A stretch of 61,368 bases of DNA from Planctomycetota bacterium (lineage in GTDB: Bacteria; Planctomycetota; Phycisphaerae; UBA1845; UTPLA1), in assembly GCA_003576905.1 (NCBI GenBank), contig QEVG01000032.1:1-61368 (forward strand), in the 5' to 3' direction. The notes below the pieces were generated by a model that did not search any database, was not told the DNA's origin, and saw only the letters and a program-made list of their open reading frames with translations. The position numbers were made by a program, and so were the translations under genes. Of the stretch, positions 52,043 through 60,039 are shown piece after piece (the stretch's first letter is position 1; every line of letters starts with the position of its first letter).

Positions 52043-52785
52043 GGCTTCACGGACCATTGGTTGAGCCGTTCGCGCCAGCCGGTTACCAGCTCGTCGGCGA
52101 TGCGGTCGATCCGCCCGGTCAGCGTCCCGTCAATCTGGCTGTCGGGCGTCTCAAGGACAATCCCGCCGCGCCCGACAGAGGCATCCTCCGTGACGCGAAG
52201 ATGACGACCCGATTGCAGCGACTCGGCCAGTGGAGCCGCCAGTTCGCGAACGGCGGCGACGTCCTTGGGATGCGCACGGACCAGCACCCGCGATGCCTCG
52301 GCGACCAGCTCCAGCGCTTCGGCGCAGGCCTCGGTGGCGATTTCCGGGGCGACGTCCTCCAGCGCGGCGAGCCTCTCGGCGATTCGCCGCGCGATCACTA
52401 CCGCGAGCACGACGACGTCGCGCCGGGCGGCAAGCAAAAGCGCCTCACGGCGGTCGCGGAACTCCGACAGCAGGTTCGAGAGGGCCGATACCAGCGACGC
52501 CTGCTCCGCATCGAGCCGCGCCGTGGCGGCGAGAAGGGCCGTTTGCTCGCCCTCGCGCCGGCCTTCCTCGAGACCTTGCGCCCGCCCGGTGGCATGGCCT
52601 TCGCGGGCGGCGTGTTCGCGCAGGAGGTCGGCCTGGCGGCGCGCCTCGACGAGAATGCGGTCCGCCTCGGCGCGAGCCGCGCCGACGATCGACTCGGCCT
52701 GCGAGGCAATGTCGCGCAGGTCGAGCCCGAGCATGCCGCGCGAGGCCCGCCCGGCCTCGCCCGCCTTGATGATGGTGCGGCTCAT
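52039..52785 (-). CDS. fliH: Flagellar assembly protein FliH
   Basis: A 248-aa regulator of FliI, with an alanine/arginine-rich coiled coil with glutamate/alanine repeats (about 30-110, including GRAQGLEEGRREGEQ) and a C-terminal FliH/V-ATPase E-like domain (DASVGRGGIVLETPDSQIDGT). It overlaps both fliG (upstream) and fliI (downstream) by four bases, an arrangement that assures balanced synthesis. Length is normal. Confidence 0.93.
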   Translation of the reverse strand: MSRTIIKAGEAGRASRGMLGLDLRDIASQAESIVGAARAEADRILVEARRQADLLREHAAREGHATGRAQGLEEGRREGEQTALLAATARLDAEQASLVSALSNLLSEFRDRREALLLAARRDVVVLAVVIARRIAERLAALEDVAPEIATEACAEALELVAEASRVLVRAHPKDVAAVRELAAPLAESLQSGRHLRVTEDASVGRGGIVLETPDSQIDGTLTGRIDRIADELVTGWRERLNQWSVKP

Positions 52786-53825
52786 ACGATGAGTTCCTTT
52801 TCCCCGCCCCGGCCGGCGATGATGATCTCACCCGATTCTTCAAGCCGCCGCACGACATCGACGATGCGCTGCTGGGCCATTTCGACGTCGGAGAGCCGAA
52901 CCGGACCCATGTATTCCATCTCCTCGCGAATGAGCTGGGCGGCGCGCTCCGACATGTTTGAGAAGATCTTCTCCTTGAGCTCGTCCGTCGCCGTGCGCAG
53001 CGCCAGCGTGAGATCGCTCGTCTCGATCTCCTTGAGCACAGACTGGATACCCTTGTCGTTGACGAGCATCACATCCTCGAACACGAACATCAGGCGGCGA
53101 ATCTGCTCGACGAGCTCCGGGTCTTCCTCGCCGAGCGCCTCGAGGATCCCCTTTTCCGTCGAGCGGTCCACAAGGTTGAGAATCTCCGCGACCGTTTCGA
53201 CGCCCCCGACGCGCTGGAGCCGATCGTTCATCATGCCGGACAGCCGATGCTCCAGCCCCTTTTCCACCTCCTTGATCACTTCGGGGCTGGTCTGCTCCAT
53301 GTGCGATATGCGGCTGATCACCTCGATCTGCTTTTCCGCCGGCAGTCCCGCGAGGATTTCGCTCCCCTTGGCCGGAGTCAGGTGCGCGAGGATCAGCGCG
53401 ATGGTCTGCGGGTGCTCGTCCTGAATGAACGTGAGCAGGTTCTCTGTCTCCGCCTTGTGCAGAAACGTGAATGGCTTTGAGTAGAACTGATGTTCGATCT
53501 GGTGCATCACGCGCTCCGCCTCTTCCTTGGAGAGCGTCTGGTTCAGCAGCATCTTCGCGTACGAAAGCCCGCCCGCCTCCGTGTACGTCCGGGCCAGCGC
53601 AAGATTGTGAAACTCCCGGATGACCTGCTGGCGCTGTTCCTCGGAGACGTTTTTCAGATTGGCGACCTCGCGCGTAATGTTCTCAATCGTGTCCGGGTCG
53701 AGCTGCTTGAGGATTTCTGAGGCGGTGGCCTTGTCGAGACTGACCATGAGGACGGCGACCTTGCGCAATCCGGTCAGCGCGGCGTCCTCCGGCGGCGACT
53801 GCGTTCGTGCTCTTGTGCTTGCCAT
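52782..53825 (-). CDS. fliG: Flagellar motor switch protein FliG
   Basis: A 347-aa rotor protein. The N-terminal domain begins LTGLRKVAVLMVSLDKATASEILKQLDPDTIENITREV in blocks; the middle domain has HPQTIALILAHLTPAKGSEILAGLP; the C-terminal torque domain has IRRLMFVFEDVMLVNDKGIQSVLKEIETSDLTLALR and MSERAAQLIREEMEYMGPVRLSDVEMAQQRIV in blocks, with the charged residues that meet MotA. It lies directly after fliF (12 bases) and overlaps fliH. Confidence 0.97.
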   Translation of the reverse strand: MASTRARTQSPPEDAALTGLRKVAVLMVSLDKATASEILKQLDPDTIENITREVANLKNVSEEQRQQVIREFHNLALARTYTEAGGLSYAKMLLNQTLSKEEAERVMHQIEHQFYSKPFTFLHKAETENLLTFIQDEHPQTIALILAHLTPAKGSEILAGLPAEKQIEVISRISHMEQTSPEVIKEVEKGLEHRLSGMMNDRLQRVGGVETVAEILNLVDRSTEKGILEALGEEDPELVEQIRRLMFVFEDVMLVNDKGIQSVLKEIETSDLTLALRTATDELKEKIFSNMSERAAQLIREEMEYMGPVRLSDVEMAQQRIVDVVRRLEESGEIIIAGRGGEKELIV

Positions 53826-53837
53826 CGCGCCGCGCCT

Positions 53838-55511
53838 CTACTCGGAATCCTGAACCCATTGCTGAACGATTCCCGCCGCCGTCGTCGCGTCGTCCTTCAC
53901 CATCTGGCCGATCTGACGGATGATCTGCTGCGTGCGGACCATCTCGGCGTCCACTTCGTGCCCCACCAGCACCCCCTGCATCTCCTCGACTTCGCCGACC
54001 GGAGTCGCCCCGCCGAGCGACTGGAGATGTCCGTCGCCGGATTCGCCCCCGTCGCCGATAAACGCGCCGTAACCGCCGCCCGCCCCCGCGCCGGCCAGCG
54101 TGCGCGGCGACGAAAGCACGACCTGGGCCTTTCGCGCGATCCGAGCCATGAACAGGATGCTGATCAGCGCAAGCAGACCCAGACCCGCCTGCGCGCCGTA
54201 TTGCCTGGCCATTGCCAGATATCCCACGTCCGACGCCGCCGCCTGCGGCTGCGTCGTGACCGGGAGGTCGTAGTACCAGTCCACGACGATCTGGTCCTCG
54301 GCTTTCGCGTCAATCAGGGGCCGGACGAGCGCCTTGATCCGAGGCACTTCCGTGGACGCCACCTTCTCGATGGCCGCGTCCCGCGCCTGGTCCTTGGGCA
54401 GGCCCATCCCGTCCACGATGCGCTCGAGAAAACTTCGCGGCACGCTGACCGACGCCGACACGCGCTCGACCGCTCCGCGCAGCTCGTCCACGACCGTCAT
54501 CTTCACGTCGCGCTTCTCACTGTAGGTCGTGTCCGTCTCCTCGCGCGTGCTCGAGCTGCCGGGCGACGGCTCCGCCAGCCCCACGCGGGCGTTGGGCCGC
54601 ACCGAGGGCTCCGCCGCGCGGCCGGGGCCGGTCATTTCCTCGGCAGTGCTCGTTTCGCGCTGCACGACGGGGGGGCCATAGACTTCCTGCTGCGACTTCT
54701 CCGCCGAAGTGCGGAGCTTCGCATGCACGTTGACCACAACCCCTTCGATGTGGCGAAGCTGATCGTAGATCTTCTGCATGTAGTGGTCTTCGATGCGGGC
54801 CTGTTGTTCAAGCAGTTCGGTCGGAACGTGATCCAGACCCTCGGGTGGGCGGTAAAACCGCTTCCCGTCGGTGATCTTGATGTTTGACAGGTGAAGCCCC
54901 GGCACCGCGCCCGCGACGAAATTGGCGATCGCCAGCACCTGCTGCTTGCCGAGTTCCTGGCCGTCGGCCATCGTCAGCGCCACGCTCGCGCTGGCCGCCG
55001 AATCCTGCCGCGAAAATCCGCGCTTCTGGGGAACTGTGACAAGCACCCGCGCATCGCGAACGCCTTGAAAGTTACGCAACACGCCGGAGAGTTCCGCCTC
55101 GAGCCCGCGCGACTCCATCCAGCGCGACCGCTGCTCGCCGATGAACACGCTGTTCTGCTTCACGAGGGAGGCATACCCCAGGCTCGTGTCGGAGGGCAGC
55201 GCGCCGCGCTCGGAGAGCAGCGCCTGGGCCCGCTGCCGATCCTCGTCGGCCCCGCGAATCTGCACGCGGTCTCCCTGCACGCGCGTCGATACGCCGGCGA
55301 GCCGAAGTTCAGACTGCACGCGCTGAATCTCGGACGGAGTGAATGACTGATCGAGAAGCGGGATCCAGTCGGGCTCGCTGCCCCAGCGGATCATTCCCCA
55401 CATGCCGCCCAGCAGCACCACCACGAGCAGCATGATCGCGATCCGCTGCGAGACGGACATGCCGCGAAGCTGCTCGGCGATCTGTCGGGCTTGTGCACTG
55501 ACGAATTCCAT
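53838..55511 (-). CDS. fliF: Flagellar MS-ring protein FliF
   Basis: A 557-aa inner-membrane ring protein with two membrane helices (about 22-42 and 434-452). The ring-building motifs include DRVQIRGADEDRQRAQALLSERGALPSD, GVRDARVLVTVPQKRGFSRQDSAASASVALTM and LRHIEGVVVNVHAKL, all in order and in blocks. The C-terminal tail (GEVEEMQGVLVGHEVDAEMVRTQQIIRQIGQMVKDD) binds FliG. A hairpin (55552-55570) lies in the 148-base gap after fliE. Confidence 0.96.
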   Translation of the reverse strand: MEFVSAQARQIAEQLRGMSVSQRIAIMLLVVVLLGGMWGMIRWGSEPDWIPLLDQSFTPSEIQRVQSELRLAGVSTRVQGDRVQIRGADEDRQRAQALLSERGALPSDTSLGYASLVKQNSVFIGEQRSRWMESRGLEAELSGVLRNFQGVRDARVLVTVPQKRGFSRQDSAASASVALTMADGQELGKQQVLAIANFVAGAVPGLHLSNIKITDGKRFYRPPEGLDHVPTELLEQQARIEDHYMQKIYDQLRHIEGVVVNVHAKLRTSAEKSQQEVYGPPVVQRETSTAEEMTGPGRAAEPSVRPNARVGLAEPSPGSSSTREETDTTYSEKRDVKMTVVDELRGAVERVSASVSVPRSFLERIVDGMGLPKDQARDAAIEKVASTEVPRIKALVRPLIDAKAEDQIVVDWYYDLPVTTQPQAAASDVGYLAMARQYGAQAGLGLLALISILFMARIARKAQVVLSSPRTLAGAGAGGGYGAFIGDGGESGDGHLQSLGGATPVGEVEEMQGVLVGHEVDAEMVRTQQIIRQIGQMVKDDATTAAGIVQQWVQDSE

Positions 55512-55551
55512 GATTGTCCGGGCGTCTCCACGCCTGACCCAGGGGCATCAG

Positions 55552-55570
55552 GGACCGCTGACCGCGGTCC
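55552..55570 (-). other. Hairpin between fliE and fliF
   Basis: A perfect 7-bp stem (GGACCGC/GCGGTCC) with a five-base loop in the 148-base gap between fliE and fliF. There is no T-run on either side. It could be an RNA-processing or partial-termination site within the operon, but it may be chance in GC-rich DNA. Confidence 0.3.
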
Positions 55571-55659
55571 GGGACTCTGAAATCGGCGCCACGGCTCCAC
55601 CGCGACGCATTCCGCGCGGACGCACCTTCATCCGCGCGCCCGCCGGCCCCCGCCTCGAG

Positions 55660-55974
55660 CTACACGCGCATCTGCTTCAACTCGGTGTACGCGTCCATCA
55701 GCTTGTTGCGGATCTCCATGAGCAGATCAAACGCCACGCCAGCCTTTCGACTCGCGGTGAAGACTTCGGCGACGTTGTCCGTTTCGCCGGTCAGGAGCTT
55801 CTGTACACCGGCATCGGCCTCGCTCTGCAACTGATTCACGCGATCCAGGCTCTCGAGCAGGTAGGACTTGAAATCCTTGCCGTCCGCCGGAGCCGCCTTG
55901 CCTGCCGCGCCGGTCGAGGTCACGGGGGCCAGGGGCCGAATTGAACCGAGTCCGCTTATCGTGGGATCCGCCAT
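55660..55974 (-). CDS. fliE: Flagellar hook-basal body protein FliE
   Basis: A 104-aa rod adaptor linking the MS ring to the rod. The C-terminal helix SLDRVNQLQSEADAGVQKLLTGETDNVAEVFTASRKAGVAFDLLMEIRNKLMDAYTELKQMRV (in blocks, about 42-104) is fully diagnostic. The N-terminal 35 residues are proline/glycine-rich. It follows flgC after 62 bases, the usual flgB-flgC-fliE order. Confidence 0.95.
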   Translation of the reverse strand: MADPTISGLGSIRPLAPVTSTGAAGKAAPADGKDFKSYLLESLDRVNQLQSEADAGVQKLLTGETDNVAEVFTASRKAGVAFDLLMEIRNKLMDAYTELKQMRV

Positions 55975-56036
55975 GTACCAGCAACTCCGTAATCCCGTGT
56001 TCCAATGCCGTCCGTCCGCCGCGCGGGCCGCGCCCT

Positions 56037-56438
56037 TCAGGCCAGCAGCCTCAGTGTCGCGGCCATCATCGACTTCGCCGCCTCCATCGCCGTGACGTTC
56101 GCCTCGTAGGCCCGCATGGCCACCATTGCGTTGATCATCTCCGTCGCTGGGTCGACGTTGGGATACAGCACGTATCCATCCGCGTTCGCGTCGGGATGGC
56201 TCGGGTCATGCACCATGCGCGGCTTGAGGTTCGTATCTTCGACGATCGACGAAACATGAACGCCCTCGCCGCCCTTGCCGTCGCCGGGGGAGAGCAGCGC
56301 CACGCGCCGCATGTAAGGCCCCGGCGCGCCGTCGGCCCGCCGCGTGGTCCGGCTGTTGGCCACGTTCGCCGCGATGGTGTCGAGCTGAATCCGCTGCGCC
56401 ACCAGGCCGGACGTGCTGATATCAAGAACACCGTACAT
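56037..56438 (-). CDS. flgC: Flagellar basal-body rod protein FlgC
   Basis: A 133-aa proximal rod protein. The N-terminal helix is LDISTSGLVAQRIQLDTIAANVANSRTT, the family motif. HPDANADGYVLYPNVDPATEMINAMVAMRAYEANVTAMEAAKSMM at 75-125 (in blocks) is the FlgC signature. It is 43 bases downstream of flgB. Confidence 0.96.
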   Translation of the reverse strand: MYGVLDISTSGLVAQRIQLDTIAANVANSRTTRRADGAPGPYMRRVALLSPGDGKGGEGVHVSSIVEDTNLKPRMVHDPSHPDANADGYVLYPNVDPATEMINAMVAMRAYEANVTAMEAAKSMMAATLRLLA

Positions 56439-56481
56439 CGCTTATCCCGTCTGCCGTGGCGCGACTGCCGCGCCCTGTCCG

Positions 56482-56919
56482 TCAAACCACGCGACCCCGA
56501 ATCGACTTCTCCAGGGTGTCGAAATAACGTTTCAACAGCTCCGTCGCCACCTGGTGCGTCATCGCCGTCTCGGCAACCTGGCTCATCTGCCGCTCGATCG
56601 ACGCGTTGGTCCCGTCTTTGAAGAGCAGGTTCTCCACCGGCTCTTCCGACGGCCGAACGGACAGCCGCCCGTCCGATGCCAATTCAAACTCCCGCGTACG
56701 CTCCAGACGAAACGGCTCGCTCCGATTCCGGTCGCGCCGGTCGGCCGCCTCGCGCAGCGCCGCCTGAAACGACGCGACGTCGAGCTGCTTTGTCCGATAG
56801 CCCGGCGTATTGATGTTGGCGATGTTCGTCGCCAGCATCCGCTGCCGGGCTTCGTTGAACGCGAGCGTCTTCTCCAGCATGGAGATGGACGTCCCGCCGC
56901 TCACATTCTTCAGAAACAC
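56482..56919 (-). CDS. flgB: Flagellar basal-body rod protein FlgB
   Basis: A 145-aa proximal rod protein, the first gene behind the sigma-54 promoter. SMLEKTLAFNEARQRMLATNIANINTPGYRTKQLDVASFQAAL (13-55, in blocks) and NASIERQMSQVAETAMTHQVATELLKRYFDTLEKSIRGR at the C-terminus are standard. It starts at GTG 56919, with GGAGG nine bases upstream; the sigma-54 transcription start would be about 40 bases before. An internal ATG at codon 14 is too far into the conserved helix. Confidence 0.94.
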   Translation of the reverse strand: MFLKNVSGGTSISMLEKTLAFNEARQRMLATNIANINTPGYRTKQLDVASFQAALREAADRRDRNRSEPFRLERTREFELASDGRLSVRPSEEPVENLLFKDGTNASIERQMSQVAETAMTHQVATELLKRYFDTLEKSIRGRVV

Positions 56920-56970
56920 GATCGCCGGCCTCCATGCCTGTCGGTCGCGCCGATGCTCATCCGCGTCTCA

Positions 56971-56987
56971 AAGCAAGGCCCGTGCCA
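56971..56987 (-). promoter_or_regulatory. Sigma-54 (-24/-12) promoter of the flagellar operon
   Basis: On the minus strand the sequence is TGGCACGGGCCTTGCTT, matching TGGCACG-N4-TTGCW at every defined position. Transcription should begin near 56961 and lead into flgB (GTG at 56919). It sits between flgB and an NtrC-family activator gene, the expected regulator. The rest of the 235-base gap (56920-57154) shows no other clear motif. Confidence 0.88.
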
Positions 56988-57154
56988 CCGCACCGGCCTC
57001 GTTTCCCCGCGGCCACGCGGGTTTTTCGCGCTGCGTGCGGTCGGGCGATCGGCAAGATCCGCCCGACCGCGCAGCTATTGCGCGTTTGCGCGATGCGCCG
57101 GACGGTCTCGTCGCGCCCGGTGCCACGATTCTGAAGCACGCGATACGGACTCGC

Positions 57155-58561
57155 TCAGCCGGCGCGCCGGGCCTCTTGCTGAAGGGCCGCGTTGGCCGCA
57201 GCCGCGGCGGATGCTTCCTCGCGCCACTGCTTGAGCTTCATGCCGAGCGTGCGCACGCCGATCCCCAGCGCCTTGGCCGTCTTCTCGCGATGTCCGTTGA
57301 ACCGAACGAGGGTCTGCTCGATCAGCGCCCGCTCCATGTCTTCCATCATGTGGCCGGGGCGCAGCGGGCGGCCGCCCTGTTCAGCCCCGAATCCGCTCGA
57401 AAGCCACGGCTCGATAAGCGGCGCGTCGATCTGGTCGTCCTGGCAGAGCACCACCGCGCGCTCGCAGATGTTTTCGAGCTCGCGCACGTTGCCGGGCCAG
57501 TGATAGTTCTCCAGCACCGATTGCGCCCGCGGGCTGACTTTCTTGGGCTCCCCGCCCTCGCGCCGCGCGATCCGGCGGAGGAAGTAATCCACCAGTTCCG
57601 GCAGGTCCTCGCGCCGATCCCGAAGCGGCGGCAGCACCACCGGCAGCACGCTCACGCGGAAAAACAGGTCCTCGCGGAACCGCCGGCGCGCCACCCAGTC
57701 GGTCAGGTCGCGGTTTGTCGTCACGATAACCCGCACGTCGGCGTACTGGGTCACGCTGCTGCCCACGCGTTCGAACTCGCGCTCCTGAAGTACACGAAGC
57801 AGCTTCGCCTGAACCGGGATCGACACTTCGCTGATTTCGTCGAGCAGGAGCGTGCCGCCGTCGGCCAGCTCGAACCGCCCCTTTCGCATCTTGTCCGCGC
57901 CGGTGAACGCGCCGCGCTCGTGGCCGAACAGCTCGCTTTCCAGCAGATTGGCCGACAGCGCCGCGCAGTTCACGCACAGAAGCGGACGATTCGCACGGGG
58001 AGAGGCCATATGAATGGCACGCGCCACCAGTTCCTTGCCGGTGCCGCTCTCACCCTGAATCAGGACCGTCGCGTTGCTCCGGGCCACCCGATCAACCTGC
58101 GCCCGCACGGCGCGCATCGCCCGGCTGGACCCGACCAGCTCGGCGTCGCCCTCGAGGTCCTTCAGGGTCACCCGCAGGGCCTCGTTTTCGCCGCGCAGCC
58201 GGCCGACCGCCACGGCCCGCTCGACCACGAGATTGATGGCATCCGTCTCGAACGGCTTCTGGATATAGTCAAACGCGCCGAGCTTCATCGCCTCGACCGC
58301 GTTGGCCACCGTGGCGTACGCCGTCATCAGCACGAACGGCGCGTCCACTCCCCGAGCCCGCAGGTGACGCAGGAGTTCGATCCCGTCCATGCCGGGCATC
58401 TTCAGATCGCTGATGACCACGTCGAACCGCGTCGGGGAAATCCCGTTGGCGGCCTGTGCCGGGTCCCCGAAAGCCGTCACCTCGTGGCCGGCCACGGTCA
58501 GAATGTCCGTCAGCGAATCCCGCATGACATCCTTGTCGTCGATAATGCATACGCGCGCCAT
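57155..58561 (-). CDS. NtrC-family sigma-54-dependent response regulator (FlgR/FleR-like)
   Basis: A 468-aa cytoplasmic activator with three domains. The receiver (1-120) has D52 as phosphoacceptor in [12 protein letters not shown], and K102 in IQKPF. The AAA+ domain (140-380) has Walker A GESGTGKE (170-177), the sigma-54-contacting GAFTGA loop (217-222) and Walker [10 protein letters not shown]. The C-terminal Fis-type helix-turn-helix is [23 protein letters not shown]. It is 235 bases upstream of flgB with a consensus sigma-54 promoter between them, and downstream of a soluble histidine kinase. It is therefore most likely the flagellar class-III-type activator. An enhancer site was not located. 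Confidence 0.93.
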   Translation of the reverse strand: MARVCIIDDKDVMRDSLTDILTVAGHEVTAFGDPAQAANGISPTRFDVVISDLKMPGMDGIELLRHLRARGVDAPFVLMTAYATVANAVEAMKLGAFDYIQKPFETDAINLVVERAVAVGRLRGENEALRVTLKDLEGDAELVGSSRAMRAVRAQVDRVARSNATVLIQGESGTGKELVARAIHMASPRANRPLLCVNCAALSANLLESELFGHERGAFTGADKMRKGRFELADGGTLLLDEISEVSIPVQAKLLRVLQEREFERVGSSVTQYADVRVIVTTNRDLTDWVARRRFREDLFFRVSVLPVVLPPLRDRREDLPELVDYFLRRIARREGGEPKKVSPRAQSVLENYHWPGNVRELENICERAVVLCQDDQIDAPLIEPWLSSGFGAEQGGRPLRPGHMMEDMERALIEQTLVRFNGHREKTAKALGIGVRTLGMKLKQWREEASAAAAANAALQQEARRAG

Positions 58562-58701
58562 TACTGCCGCTCCATCTCATGCGCCCCGCGGGGGATTCAA
58601 TCCGTTTTCACCCGGCCGCGACGCGTTGTCCCTGTTGCCTGTGTTCCGTCCGCCAGAAATTCCTCATGCCGGCCGCCACGCGCGGCCGGATTGCGAACCG
58701 T

Positions 58702-59565
58702 TCAATGAACCGTCGGCTTCGCCGTGTCCCCGCCAGGAAGCCGAATGACGAACCGCGCCCCGCCCTCCGGCCGGTTGCCCGCGCGGATGGTCCCGCCGTG
58801 GGCCTCGATAATCCGATGCACGATCGCCAGGCCCAGCCCGGTGCCGCTCGCCTTGGTCGTGAAGAACGGATTGAAAATGCGGTGCAGGTGGGCCTCGGGA
58901 ATACCGGGGCCCGTATCCGTCACGCAGATTTCCGTTCCGTCTCCCGCCGCCGTCGCGGCGAGCCGCACGCGACCGCCCTTTCCCGCCGCCTGAAGACCGT
59001 TCATCACCAGGTTGAGCAGAACCTGATGCAGCCGATGTCGATCACAGTATACGCCGCATGAACCTGCGTCGGGCTCCACGGTCAGCGTCCCGCCGCATTC
59101 TTCGGCCCACGGCCGCACGGCGTCCTCAAGTGCCATTAGAATGTCGCTCATGCGGTGCGGCTGCGACTCGAGCCGGTACTCCTGCGCGAAATCAAGAATC
59201 TCCGATACCAGCCGTTCCAGAGACCGCACGCCGTAGGTGATCTTCGAGGCGGCCGCGGCCGCCTTGTCGCGCCCGGACAGCTCGCGCTCCAGCATCGATG
59301 CGTACAGCGCGATGCCCCCGAGCGGATTGCGAATCTCATGCGCCAGGCCCGCGGCCATCTCGCCCAGGGCTGCCAGCCGCTCGCTCCGGCGAAGCTCCTC
59401 ATTCTTCCGGCGAAGCTCCTCGCGCAGCCGCGCCACTTCCTCGTGCAGTCGCTCGTGCGCGCCTTTCAGACGCTCCGTGACGTCGTTGTACGCCGAGATG
59501 ATCGCCGAGAGCTCCAGCTCCCGGTCGCTGATCCGCGGCGAATGTGTCGCTGCCAGGCTCGTCAT
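58702..59565 (-). CDS. Cytoplasmic sensor histidine kinase (FlgS-like)
   Basis: A 287-aa kinase without membrane helices. An N-terminal coiled coil (15-64) leads to the HisKA domain with H76 in GLAHEIRNPLGGIALY, and the HATPase_c domain with N-box LLNLVMNGLQAA, G1 VTDTGPGIPEAH and GTGLGLAIVH. A coiled coil in place of a sensor domain suggests it reads an internal cue, such as the state of basal-body assembly, as proposed for FlgS in other bacteria. It lies 140 bases before the regulator gene and overlaps the FlgN-like gene by four bases. Confidence 0.92.
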   Translation of the reverse strand: MTSLAATHSPRISDRELELSAIISAYNDVTERLKGAHERLHEEVARLREELRRKNEELRRSERLAALGEMAAGLAHEIRNPLGGIALYASMLERELSGRDKAAAAASKITYGVRSLERLVSEILDFAQEYRLESQPHRMSDILMALEDAVRPWAEECGGTLTVEPDAGSCGVYCDRHRLHQVLLNLVMNGLQAAGKGGRVRLAATAAGDGTEICVTDTGPGIPEAHLHRIFNPFFTTKASGTGLGLAIVHRIIEAHGGTIRAGNRPEGGARFVIRLPGGDTAKPTVH

Positions 59566-60026
59566 GCGCGTTCGTCCGTCAGTCCGCGTCCAGGGTGTCG
59601 CCCCGGCGCCGCGTAGGCCGTCGCGGCGCGCGCGTGGTTGTCTAGCGCGTCGATCCGGTTCACCATGTCATGCCGCCGCGCCTGGAGCGTCTCCGTGTCG
59701 CGGGTGTCGCTCTGGAGAATACTCGACAGCGCCGAGTTCGACTCCTCCAGAAGCTCTGCCACGTGCCGCCGCCGCGACTCGTCCAGGCCCGAGTAGATGC
59801 TCGTCCACTGGCTGCGATACGGCGCCAGCCGGGCGTTGAGACCGACCAGTCCGTCCACAAGCCGCTGCCGCTCGGAAAGCAGCGCCAGCAGCGGTTGAGG
59901 ATCGTCCTGAATCACGAGCGCCTTCTGCCGGTCCGCGAGGCTGCGAAGCCGCGCGAAGAGAACGCGCTGATGTTCCAGAAGCTGAACCAGCTCACCCACC
60001 TGATTGTCCTGTTCCGCCTGTACCAT
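59562..60026 (-). CDS. FlgN-like flagellar chaperone
   Basis: A 154-aa helical protein. The start at 60026 is chosen because GAGGACGTG precedes it and the preceding frame is arginine-rich noise. The pattern LVQLLEHQRVLFARLRSLADRQKALV and DDPQPLLALLSERQRLVDGLVGLNARLAPYRSQW (in blocks) matches FlgN-type chaperones, which escort the hook-filament junction proteins FlgK and FlgL (not in this window). It is 13 bases after the TPR gene and overlaps the kinase gene, so the three are one unit. Confidence 0.72.
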   Translation of the reverse strand: MVQAEQDNQVGELVQLLEHQRVLFARLRSLADRQKALVIQDDPQPLLALLSERQRLVDGLVGLNARLAPYRSQWTSIYSGLDESRRRHVAELLEESNSALSSILQSDTRDTETLQARRHDMVNRIDALDNHARAATAYAAPGRHPGRGLTDERA

Positions 60027-60039
60027 CACGTCCTCATGC

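Noticed and set aside
51970-53424. Plus-strand frame of nearly 500 codons opposite fliH and fliG
   Set aside because: Repetitive arginine/serine-rich translation with no motif, opposite well-conserved FliH and FliG.
56810-58708. Plus-strand frame of over 600 codons opposite flgB and the NtrC-type regulator
   Set aside because: The minus strand encodes FlgB and the regulator in full, and the plus frame shows no domain and would cross the sigma-54 promoter.
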